NCBI GenBank assembly: GCA_036489755.1
Contig: DASXFD010000025.1
Span: 62,001-126,000 of the forward strand
Direction of reading: 5' to 3'
DNA length: 64,000 nucleotides
From: JABFXX01 sp036489755
Lineage (GTDB): Bacteria > Myxococcota_A > Polyangia > Haliangiales > Haliangiaceae
Below, in pieces: positions 16,848 to 23,411 of the stretch. Within the stretch, counting starts at the first letter, position 1; every line of letters starts with the position of its first letter. The notes under the pieces are model-generated. The model ran no database searches. It had not been told where the DNA came from and saw nothing but the letters and a program-made list of their open reading frames with translations. The translations under genes were made by a program, and so were the position numbers.

Positions 16848-17621
16848 TTGGCGACGCCCCGCGAGCTGATCCTCGACACGCTCGCGGTGATCACCGTCGA
16901 TGGCCTCACCACGGCGACGTTGCTCGAGGCGTGTGCGGTGATGCGGTTCAAGCCGGTGGCATCGCGCGTCGCGCTCACGCGGCTGCAAGCGGCCGGCCTG
17001 ATCGAGAGCCCCGAGCGCAGCTTCTGGCGGCTGACGCGCAAGAGCCCGTGGAGTCGCGACGTCGAGCGGTGGCGGACGGTGAAGTCGCGAACCAAGCCGT
17101 GGGACGGCGCGTGGATCGTCGCGCTCGCGAACGCGGTGCCGCGCAGCCAGCGCACCGTGCGTGGCTACACCGAGCGCGCGCTGCGCCATCGCGGGTTTCG
17201 CGAGCTGCGCCGCGACGCGTTCATGCGGCCGTCGAACCTGCGCGCGTCGCTCGGCGAGGTCGAAGCGGATCTGATCTCGCTCGGCGCGAGCTCGTCGGTC
17301 GGCTTCTTGATCGCGAGCGAGCTCGGCTTCACGCCGCCGCTCGGCTCGTGGCGGATCGCCGAGTATCAAGCGCGGATCGCCGCCGCGCGCGCGCGGATGA
17401 CCGCGCTGATCGATGGACCTCCGCGCGATCCGGCCGAAGCGTGCCGCGCGTTCTGGCACGCCGGGCGCGACGTGCTCCGACTCGTCAACGCCGATCCGCT
17501 GTTGCCCGACGAGCTCGCCGATGCCGCGTCGCGCCGCGAGCTGCTCGATCGGCTGCCCGAGTTCGTCGTCCGCGGCCGCGACGCGTGGATCGATCTGCTC
17601 GGCCTGCCGCGGATTCGCTAG
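16848..17621 (+). CDS. PaaX-family transcriptional regulator-like protein
   Basis: This 257-residue protein looks like PaaX, the repressor of phenylacetyl-CoA catabolism. The N-terminal winged helix includes KPVASRVALTRLQAAGLI and SFWRLTRKS. The central region starts PWDGAWIVALANAVP, and the C-terminal domain has ACRAFWHAGRDVLRLVNADP and DPLLPDELADAASR. PaaX proteins bind a CoA thioester such as phenylacetyl-CoA and release DNA. The start is uncertain: the TTG at 16848 sits after a weak AAGG and opens the domain directly; no ATG or GTG lies nearby in frame. The intergenic region with the divergent crotonase gene is only 45 bases. Confidence 0.7.
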   Translation: MATPRELILDTLAVITVDGLTTATLLEACAVMRFKPVASRVALTRLQAAGLIESPERSFWRLTRKSPWSRDVERWRTVKSRTKPWDGAWIVALANAVPRSQRTVRGYTERALRHRGFRELRRDAFMRPSNLRASLGEVEADLISLGASSSVGFLIASELGFTPPLGSWRIAEYQARIAAARARMTALIDGPPRDPAEACRAFWHAGRDVLRLVNADPLLPDELADAASRRELLDRLPEFVVRGRDAWIDLLGLPRIR

Positions 17622-17653
17622 AATTCGTGGTCGACCGACTGCATCGAATCGCG

Positions 17654-17659
17654 TAAGGT
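17654..17659 (+). promoter_or_regulatory. -10 element TAAGGT for the thrS leader transcript
   Basis: TAAGGT is followed by six bases and the GTG of the leader peptide at 17666. A TCGACC hexamer at 17631-17636, 17 bases upstream, could be a weak -35. The transcript would begin at the leader peptide start codon. Confidence 0.5.
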
Positions 17660-17665
17660 GTGTTC

Positions 17666-17740
17666 GTGCTCGACCGCGCGCGCCTCACGACGACGACGAC
17701 GACCGCTCCATGCGGGATGGTCGCCGTGCGCGCGAACTGA
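17666..17740 (+). CDS. Thr-codon-rich leader peptide of the threonyl-tRNA synthetase gene
   Basis: This 24-codon reading frame (GTG start, TGA at 17738-17740) encodes six consecutive threonines at codons 8-13: five ACG followed by one ACC. It then reads APCGMVAVRAN. It lies 96 bases before a threonyl-tRNA synthetase gene and starts six bases after a TAAGGT element. Runs of the regulatory amino acid in a short upstream frame are the hallmark of attenuator leader peptides, such as ThrL of E. coli. Ribosomes short of Thr-tRNA would stall on 17687-17704. An alternative view is that the ACG run is a simple CGA repeat; the reading frame, promoter, hairpins and gene context argue against that. Confidence 0.75.
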   Translation: MLDRARLTTTTTTAPCGMVAVRAN

Positions 17741-17790
17741 TTCACGAAGCACGACACGCCACCCGCCGAAGGGCTGGTGGTGCCGTGTCG
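17697..17790 (+). promoter_or_regulatory. Attenuator with three mutually exclusive hairpins upstream of thrS
   Basis: Segment 1 (CGACGACC, 17697-17704, inside the Thr codons) can pair with segment 2 (GGTCGCCG, 17719-17726) with one mismatch. The segment 2 area (GCGGG, then TGG after one bulged A, 17712-17720) can pair with segment 3 (CCACCCGC, 17759-17766). Segment 3 also forms a strong hairpin with segment 4: CGACACG (17752-17758) with CGTGTCG (17784-17790), CCACC (17759-17763) with GGTGG (17776-17780), and an inner GCC-GAAG-GGC. Structures 2:3 and 3:4 cannot coexist. No T-run follows 3:4, so termination could be factor-assisted, or the hairpin could act otherwise. Pairing was done by eye. 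Confidence 0.65.
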
Positions 17791-17836
17791 CCGTGATGCA
17801 TCGCCCGTCCCGAAGCTTCCATTCGAGGAGACGACG

Positions 17837-19030
17837 ATGCACGAACCACAGCTACCACCCGACGATCACCGCGCGCTCGCCAGCCGGCTCGACCTGTGTC
17901 ACTTCCAGGACGAGGCGCCCGGCATGGTGTTCTGGCACCCGCGCGGCTGGACGCTCTATCGCTTGCTCGAGGATGCGGCGCGCGCGCACGTCCTCGCCTG
18001 CGGCTATCGCGAGGTCAGCACGCCGCAGCTGTTGCGTCGCTCGATCTGGGAGACGAGCGGCCACTGGGGCGCGTTCGCGAGCGCGATGTTCGCGGTCGGC
18101 AGCGGCGGCGACGAGGCCGCGCTCAAGCCGGTGAGCTGCCCGGGCCACATCCAGCTCGTGAAGCGGCTCGCGCCGTCGTGGCGAGACCTGCCGTTGCGCA
18201 TCGCCGAATTCGGCCGCGTGCACCGCGACGAGCCGAGCGGCACGCTGCACGGGCTGATGCGGCTGCGCCAATTCACGCAGGACGACGGCCACATCTTTTG
18301 CGCCGACGATCAGATCGCCGACGAGGTCGCGCGGTTCTGCGCAGAGCTATCCGCATTTTATGCGCGGTTCGGCTTCTCCGAGATCTCGATCGCGCTCTCG
18401 CTGCGGCCCGAGCAGCGCATCGGCGACAATGCCGCGTGGGATCGTGCCGAGCAGATCCTCGGCGAAGTCGCGGCCGGTCTCGGCATGCCCGTCGAGATTC
18501 AACCCGGCGCCGGTGCGATCTACGGCCCGAAGCTCGAGTTTGCGCTGCGCGATCGGCGCGGCCGCGCATGGCAGTGCGGCACGATCCAGCTCGACTTCGC
18601 GATGCCGGCGCGCTTCGACGTCCGTTACGTCGACGCGAGCGGCGAGCGCCGCCACGTCGCGATGCTGCACCGCGCGCTGTTCGGCTCGATCGAGCGGTTC
18701 CTCGGCGTGTTGCTGGAGCATCACGGCGCCGCGCTGCCGGCGTGGCTCGCGCCCGAACAAATCGCGGTCGTGCCGGTCGCGCCACGTCATCGCGCGTACG
18801 CCGAGCGCGTGTACGGCGAGCTGGCAGGCCTGCGCGTGCGTGTCGATCACGCCGACGACACGCTCGCACGGCGCATCGCGATCGCACACCGAGATGGCGT
18901 GCCGCTCGTCGCGATCGTCGGCGACCGCGACGAGGGCAACGGCACCGTCGCGATCCGGGCGCACGGCGAGCAGCTCACGTTGCCGATCGCGGAGGTCGCG
19001 GCCGAGCTCCGCCGGCGATGCGCGACGTGA
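17837..19030 (+). CDS. thrS: Threonyl-tRNA synthetase, short form without TGS and editing domains
   Basis: This 397-residue class II synthetase charges tRNA-Thr with threonine. It keeps the catalytic core and the anticodon-binding domain but lacks the roughly 240-residue N-terminal TGS and editing part of standard ThrRS (about 640 residues). The three zinc ligands that recognise threonine are conserved: C101 (PVSCPGH), H152 (DDGHIFC) and H278 (MLHRALFG). Motif 2 is RIAEFGRVHRDE and motif 3 is ALFGSIERFLGVLLEHH. The ATG at 17837 has a strong GAGGAG site at 17825-17830. It is probably a second ThrRS beside a full-length one, and appears controlled by the Thr-codon leader just upstream. Confidence 0.9.
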   Translation: MHEPQLPPDDHRALASRLDLCHFQDEAPGMVFWHPRGWTLYRLLEDAARAHVLACGYREVSTPQLLRRSIWETSGHWGAFASAMFAVGSGGDEAALKPVSCPGHIQLVKRLAPSWRDLPLRIAEFGRVHRDEPSGTLHGLMRLRQFTQDDGHIFCADDQIADEVARFCAELSAFYARFGFSEISIALSLRPEQRIGDNAAWDRAEQILGEVAAGLGMPVEIQPGAGAIYGPKLEFALRDRRGRAWQCGTIQLDFAMPARFDVRYVDASGERRHVAMLHRALFGSIERFLGVLLEHHGAALPAWLAPEQIAVVPVAPRHRAYAERVYGELAGLRVRVDHADDTLARRIAIAHRDGVPLVAIVGDRDEGNGTVAIRAHGEQLTLPIAEVAAELRRRCAT

Positions 19031-19052
19031 CCGCGCGTGCTAAGCGCGAGAC

Positions 19053-19820
19053 ATGGTCTTCGTTCCACGTGTGAGCTTGCCGGCGAGGCGCGGCCTCGTG
19101 TTCGCGCTCGCCGGCCAGTCGCTCCACACCGTCGATCGCCGCGTCCCCGAGGCCGAGCGCGCCGGCGGCGACATCGTGCTCGGCGAGCTCGACGGCGTCG
19201 CCTGCTTCGCGCGCGGCGACGGCGCACCGCCGGCCGGCAGCGAGCCGGTCCCACTGCGCCAGCTGTTCGGCGTGCTCGACGACGAGACGTTCGCGATCGC
19301 CGGCCGCGCGCTCGGCCTCGTCGCGTGGGATCGCGATCACCGGTTTTGCGGACGGTGCGCGGGCCCGACCGAGCCATCGGCCGAAGAGCGCGTCCGCACG
19401 TGCACGCGGTGCGGCTTCGGCGTGTACCCGCGGATCTCGCCGGCGATCATCACGCTCGTCGAGCGCGATGGCCGCGCGCTGCTCGCCCGCAACGCGCGCA
19501 CGAAGATGCCGTTCTATTCGACGCTCGCCGGGTTCGTCGAGCTCGGGGAGACGCTCGAGGAATGCGTCGCGCGCGAGGTCCGCGAAGAAGCCGGCATCGA
19601 GATCGCGGACGTGCGCTACTTCGGCAGCCAACCGTGGCCGTTCTCCGGCTCGCTGATGATCGGCTACACCGCGAGGTGGGCGAGCGGCGAGCTCGCGCCC
19701 GATCCGACCGAGCTCACCGATGCCGCGTGGTTCGCGCCGGATGCGCTGCCGATCGTGCCGCCGAAGCTCAGCATCGCGCGCGAGCTGATCGACGACTTCG
19801 TGCGCCGCGCCGCGCGTTAA
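19053..19820 (+). CDS. nudC: NADH pyrophosphatase / RNA deNADding Nudix hydrolase
   Basis: This 255-residue protein matches NudC, which cleaves NADH to NMNH and AMP and removes NAD caps from RNA. The zinc ribbon has cysteines 99, 102, 117 and 120. The Nudix box spans about 160-182 (GFVELGETLEECVAREVREE). The diagnostic SQPWPF motif is at 192-197. Length and domain order match E. coli NudC. The ATG at 19053 follows a TAAGCG hexamer by six bases. The gene lies 22 bases after thrS, and its TAA stop overlaps the stop of the convergent gene (TTAA). Confidence 0.95.
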   Translation: MVFVPRVSLPARRGLVFALAGQSLHTVDRRVPEAERAGGDIVLGELDGVACFARGDGAPPAGSEPVPLRQLFGVLDDETFAIAGRALGLVAWDRDHRFCGRCAGPTEPSAEERVRTCTRCGFGVYPRISPAIITLVERDGRALLARNARTKMPFYSTLAGFVELGETLEECVAREVREEAGIEIADVRYFGSQPWPFSGSLMIGYTARWASGELAPDPTELTDAAWFAPDALPIVPPKLSIARELIDDFVRRAAR

Positions 19821-21781
19821 GCAGGCGCCTGGATCTTCGCGGCGCGTTCCTGGCCGTGCTCGGCGAGGTTGCCGGCTTGTGCTTTGCCGACGTTCGCGGC
19901 GAGCGAGCGGACCAACGACATCAGCGCATCGGGCGTCGAGATCGCGAGCTGCTCGGTGATGACCTTCGCGGCCTTTGCCTCGAGCTCGCTCTGGCTGTCC
20001 TCGCCGCCTTTGATCTTGTTCGCGATCGTATCGCCGGCGCGATGGAGCGCTTCGATCTTGTCGTCTTTGACGCCGAGGTTTCGCGCGGCGTCGGCCATGC
20101 GCCACAGATACTTGCCGGACTTGTACGCGGCCTCGCCGATCGTTCCGTTGTGGCGTGCGATTTCTTTGAGCGAGTCGCCGACGTTCTCGTTGAACGCGTC
20201 CATGCTCTCGGACTTGGTCTGCGCGATGCCGACCTTCGACTGCAGGCCGACGACCACGTGGTTCACCGCACCGTCGGTCACGTACGCCTCGTTCGAGAAC
20301 ATCGCGCACTCGCTGATGAGGTCGCGCAGGATGGCGAGGTTGCCGTCGATGGCGGCGTCGAGGCCCTCGGCGTCCTCGCGGTTCTTCGCGTCGATCATGC
20401 CCTGACGGCGCGCGATCTGGCCCTGCACGCGGTCGCGCAGCGTGGCCATCTCGACGAGCTTTTGCTCGTAGAGCCGGTTGCTCGCCGACATCTTGACCTC
20501 TTCGGCATCGCCGCCCTTGGTCTGCGCGATCTGATCGAGCGCTTTGAAGCCGGTCTGCTTCTGGCGATCGACCTCGATCGAGAGCTCCTTGCCGTCGAGC
20601 ATCTTGTCCGACAGCTGCTTCATGTACGAGTCGTAGCGAAGGTCGACCTCGTGCAGCGTCGACGCCGGAACGTTGGCCGAGCTCGCGTACTCCTGCCACT
20701 CGTTACCGGTCATGTAGAGCCGCATCTTCACGAGCGACCACACGTGCTGCAGCGTCGCGTCGGCGCGGATCATCCGCTCCGTCGATGCCCTGTCGTTGAA
20801 CATCGGGTTCTGCTTGCCGAGCCCGCCGCCCGCGCTGCCGGTGCGCGCGCCTTCCTTGCCGCTGACGCGCGTCTTGTCGGCGGCCGCGCCGCCGGGGCCC
20901 ATCGGCTCGACCTTCCCGCCGGCATCTTCTTCGAGGCCCTTGAACGTGCTCTTGTGCATGAAGTCGAGCGCGTACACGTTGACGTCGTAGACGACGCCCG
21001 ATTCCTTGGTCCAGCCGTCCTTCTTGAACAGCTCGTTGAACACGGCGACGGCCTTCTCGGTCTGCTTGCCCTTGAGGTTGACGTCGATGTCGGACGTCAT
21101 CGTCGTGCTGCCGGCCGCCTTCCATTCTTCGAGACCCTCGGCGCCGATCCGCGGATCGCTTTGCGTGCGCTGCAAGATCTGCTGGTGATGCCACTGGCGG
21201 AACTCCCACAGCTTCGCCATCAGCATCTGGCGCGCGGCTGCATTGTCGCCGCCGGCGAGCAACACGTGCTTCGCCTCGTGCCATGACTCGTGCAGCGCGT
21301 TCTTGAGGATGTTGCGCGGCGCCGTGCCGAGCGGGTTGACCTGCGCGACTTGCTCGACGGTGATCGCGTCGAGATCCGCTTTCGACAAGTTGCCGCTCGC
21401 GAGCTTCTCGTTCGCCTGCGCCGGGTCGAGCTTGGCGCCGCTGACCATTCGCTTGTCGCCGGGACCTTCCTTTGCGGTGTCGGCTTGGACCCAGCCGCCT
21501 TTTTCGGCCTTGCCGTTCACCGTCACGGCCGCGCCCGGATCCCACGTCGGGTTGTCGAGCGACGCGCGCGCGACGTCGGCGTCACGGATGGCGCCGGCGG
21601 GGCCGAACGCGCGATCGGACGCCGACGGCGGCGGCGAGGATGCTTCGCGCGGCGGTGCGACCGGCGGCAGCGTGCCTTGCGCCGTGAACGTGGTGCCGTG
21701 CGCGGATTGCGAAGCTTCTCCGGTGCTGCTCGCGGGCTCGTTGCCAGATGCGCTCGTTACAGGCTTGTGCGTCGTGGCCAT
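19817..21781 (-). CDS. Large protein of unknown function with nucleotidyltransferase-like and HExxH motifs
   Basis: I do not recognise this 654-residue protein. Residues 1-60 are a low-complexity Ser/Thr/Pro/Ala tail. ALHESWHEAKH at 162-172 contains an HExxH motif of the kind found in zinc proteases. GSTTMTSDIDVNL at 224-236 and VVYDVNVYALD at 263-273 resemble the G-S...D-x-D and third-aspartate motifs of the nucleotidyltransferase fold, though the GS-to-DxD spacing is short. The C-terminal 250 residues are helical and charged. There is no signal peptide. The ATG at 21781 follows TAGAGT by eight bases. It could be an effector or toxin-like protein, but nothing here proves that. Confidence 0.7.
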   Translation of the reverse strand: MATTHKPVTSASGNEPASSTGEASQSAHGTTFTAQGTLPPVAPPREASSPPPSASDRAFGPAGAIRDADVARASLDNPTWDPGAAVTVNGKAEKGGWVQADTAKEGPGDKRMVSGAKLDPAQANEKLASGNLSKADLDAITVEQVAQVNPLGTAPRNILKNALHESWHEAKHVLLAGGDNAAARQMLMAKLWEFRQWHHQQILQRTQSDPRIGAEGLEEWKAAGSTTMTSDIDVNLKGKQTEKAVAVFNELFKKDGWTKESGVVYDVNVYALDFMHKSTFKGLEEDAGGKVEPMGPGGAAADKTRVSGKEGARTGSAGGGLGKQNPMFNDRASTERMIRADATLQHVWSLVKMRLYMTGNEWQEYASSANVPASTLHEVDLRYDSYMKQLSDKMLDGKELSIEVDRQKQTGFKALDQIAQTKGGDAEEVKMSASNRLYEQKLVEMATLRDRVQGQIARRQGMIDAKNREDAEGLDAAIDGNLAILRDLISECAMFSNEAYVTDGAVNHVVVGLQSKVGIAQTKSESMDAFNENVGDSLKEIARHNGTIGEAAYKSGKYLWRMADAARNLGVKDDKIEALHRAGDTIANKIKGGEDSQSELEAKAAKVITEQLAISTPDALMSLVRSLAANVGKAQAGNLAEHGQERAAKIQAPA

Positions 21782-21789
21782 TCCGGCCA

Positions 21790-21795
21790 ACTCTA
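21790..21795 (-). promoter_or_regulatory. Leaderless-type -10 element TAGAGT
   Basis: TAGAGT is eight bases before the ATG at 21781 on the minus strand. Confidence 0.35.
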
Positions 21796-21825
21796 CACGC
21801 GTCGCGCGCTCCCCGTCGAGCGCGA

Positions 21826-22299
21826 TCAGCGTGCCGCGGCGTCGAGCTCGAGATCGTCGGCACACACGTCGAGCAGTCGGAGCAGCTCCGCGCGATCGCG
21901 CTTGCCGAGCGCGCGCACGCAGCGCTCCTCGGTCGCGGTCACCGCGGCCTCGATCTGCGCGCGACGTTTCGCCGTCGTGCGTGGTTCGACCACGAACGCG
22001 CGCCGATCCTCGGGCGACGGCACGCGTCGCAACAGGCCATCGGCTTCCATGCGGTCGATCGCCCCGGTCAACGTCGCGCTCGACAACGCGAGATGTTTCT
22101 GCAGCGCGCCGATCGTCATCGGGCCGCGGACCCACAAGATCATGAGGATGTGCGCCTGCTCCGCCGAGAGCCCGGTCGCGCGCACGCCGCGGTTGTGAAT
22201 GCGGTTGACGAGACGGAACACGCGGACCAGCGCGCTGCTGATCGACTGCGTCAGACGATCGTCACGGGACCCGCTGCGCTGGCCACGATCATCTTGCAT
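21826..22299 (-). CDS. MarR-family transcriptional regulator
   Basis: This 157-residue protein has the MarR winged-helix layout. An N-terminal dimerisation helix is followed by ATGLSAEQAHILMILWVRG, the recognition region TIGALQKHLALSSATLTGAIDRMEADGLL, and the wing RRVPSPEDRRAFVVEPR. MarR proteins usually repress a divergent gene and respond to a small ligand. Here the divergent gene encodes a Rieske oxygenase, and a perfect 22-base palindrome overlaps both promoters and the marR start codon. Autoregulation and repression of the oxygenase are therefore likely. The ATG at 22299 is six bases after TATATA. Confidence 0.95.
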   Translation of the reverse strand: MQDDRGQRSGSRDDRLTQSISSALVRVFRLVNRIHNRGVRATGLSAEQAHILMILWVRGPMTIGALQKHLALSSATLTGAIDRMEADGLLRRVPSPEDRRAFVVEPRTTAKRRAQIEAAVTATEERCVRALGKRDRAELLRLLDVCADDLELDAAAR

Positions 22300-22319
22300 A
22301 CGAGATATATATCTCGTAT
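22298..22319. promoter_or_regulatory. 22-base perfect palindrome, probable MarR operator
   Basis: The left half ATACGAGATAT (22298-22308) is followed directly by its exact reverse complement (22309-22319). It overlaps the marR start codon and contains the -10-like TATATA (22311-22306) of marR. It also overlaps the TATACG (22317-22322) that stands six bases before the Rieske oxygenase ATG at 22329. It is far more AT-rich than its surroundings. A bound MarR dimer would block both genes. Confidence 0.7.
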
Positions 22320-22328
22320 ACGAAGTAA

Positions 22329-23411
22329 ATGCAGCGGCACGTGCAGGCTCGATTGCTCGAACGGCTGCAGCAAGGCTGGCGCGACGCGTCGCCGCCGTTC
22401 ATCGTGCCGGCGGCGCGCTACCGCGATCCGGCGCGACTCGCGCGCGAGCTCGCCGCGTTTACAGCGCCGCGGCCCGTGCTCGCCTCGACGGCACTCGCGC
22501 CCGGTGCGTGCGCGCCCGTCGACGGCATCGGCGCCCCCGCGCTGGTCGTGCGCGGCCAGGACGGAACGGTGCGCGCGTTTGCGAACTCGTGCCGGCACCG
22601 TGCGATGCGCCTGCGCGACGAGCCGGGTGCGCTCAAGGCGCTCGTGTGCCCGTACCACGGCTGGACGTACGATCTCGCCGGCGCGCTGATCCACGTGCCG
22701 CACGCCGAAGCGTTCACCGACTGCGCGCACCGCGATCTGCGCGCGCTAGCCGCCGCCGAGCGACACGGCCTGATCTGGCTAGGTGGCGGCGTCGACGACT
22801 ACCTCGGCGAGCTCGGCGCCGATCTCGCCGCACTCGAGCTCGGCGCGCACGTGCCGTGGCGAAGCTCGCGCGTGACGCGCGCGTGCAACTGGAAGCTGAT
22901 CATCGAGGCATTCCTCGACGGCTATCACCTGCGCGTGCTGCACCGCGACTCGATCTATCGCTTCTTCATCGATGCCGCGTCGGCCCCCGAGCAGGTCGGC
23001 CCGCACATTCGCGCGGTGTCGGCGCGCCGGCCGCTGCGCGAAGCGCCGCCGGTGACGCTCGCATCGGAGCTCGCGGAGCTCGGCACGCCGAGCTTCGTGA
23101 TCTTTCCGGGCAGCGTGATCATCTGCCATCCCGATTCGATCTCGCTGTTGTCGCTCGTGCCGGTCGCGCCCGATTCGACGATCGTCGAGCACACGCTGCT
23201 CGTCCCGGCCGCGCGCAAAGACGACGCGGCGCACTGGGATCGCACGTGGGCGATGATCGACGACGCGGTCGTGCAGCGCGAGGACTTGTGGGCGTGCGAG
23301 CAGATCCAGCGCGGCCTCGACGACGAGCTGTTGTTCGGCGCGCTCGAGTCAGCGGTGCGCTGGTTCCACGCGTCACTCGACGCGGTTGTCGGCGAGGATC
23401 GCGTCCCATAG
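22329..23411 (+). CDS. Rieske non-haem iron oxygenase, alpha-subunit type
   Basis: This 360-residue protein has a Rieske [2Fe-2S] site with C88-x-H90 (SCRHRAM) and C107-x2-H110 (CPYHGWTYD). The catalytic iron site includes D197, H200 and H205 in IIEAFLDGYHLRVLH. This is the layout of ring-hydroxylating and demethylating oxygenases, which use reduced ferredoxin and oxygen. A VCPYHGWTYDLAG core with a VIICHPDSISLL C-terminal part suggests the choline-monooxygenase/carnitine-oxygenase-like branch, but the substrate is unknown. No reductase gene is adjacent. The last 39 bases overlap the convergent carboxylesterase gene. Confidence 0.9.
   Translation: MQRHVQARLLERLQQGWRDASPPFIVPAARYRDPARLARELAAFTAPRPVLASTALAPGACAPVDGIGAPALVVRGQDGTVRAFANSCRHRAMRLRDEPGALKALVCPYHGWTYDLAGALIHVPHAEAFTDCAHRDLRALAAAERHGLIWLGGGVDDYLGELGADLAALELGAHVPWRSSRVTRACNWKLIIEAFLDGYHLRVLHRDSIYRFFIDAASAPEQVGPHIRAVSARRPLREAPPVTLASELAELGTPSFVIFPGSVIICHPDSISLLSLVPVAPDSTIVEHTLLVPAARKDDAAHWDRTWAMIDDAVVQREDLWACEQIQRGLDDELLFGALESAVRWFHASLDAVVGEDRVP

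Noticed and set aside
17687..17704. The ACG repeat seen as a simple-sequence repeat
   Set aside because: It is in frame with a GTG start placed six bases after a -10 element and precedes a threonyl-tRNA synthetase, so a coding role explains it better.
17658..18134. A 158-codon plus-strand frame overlapping the thrS leader and gene start
   Set aside because: It is Arg/Ser-rich, overlaps thrS in another frame, and has no homology I recognise. The leader peptide frame fits the context better.
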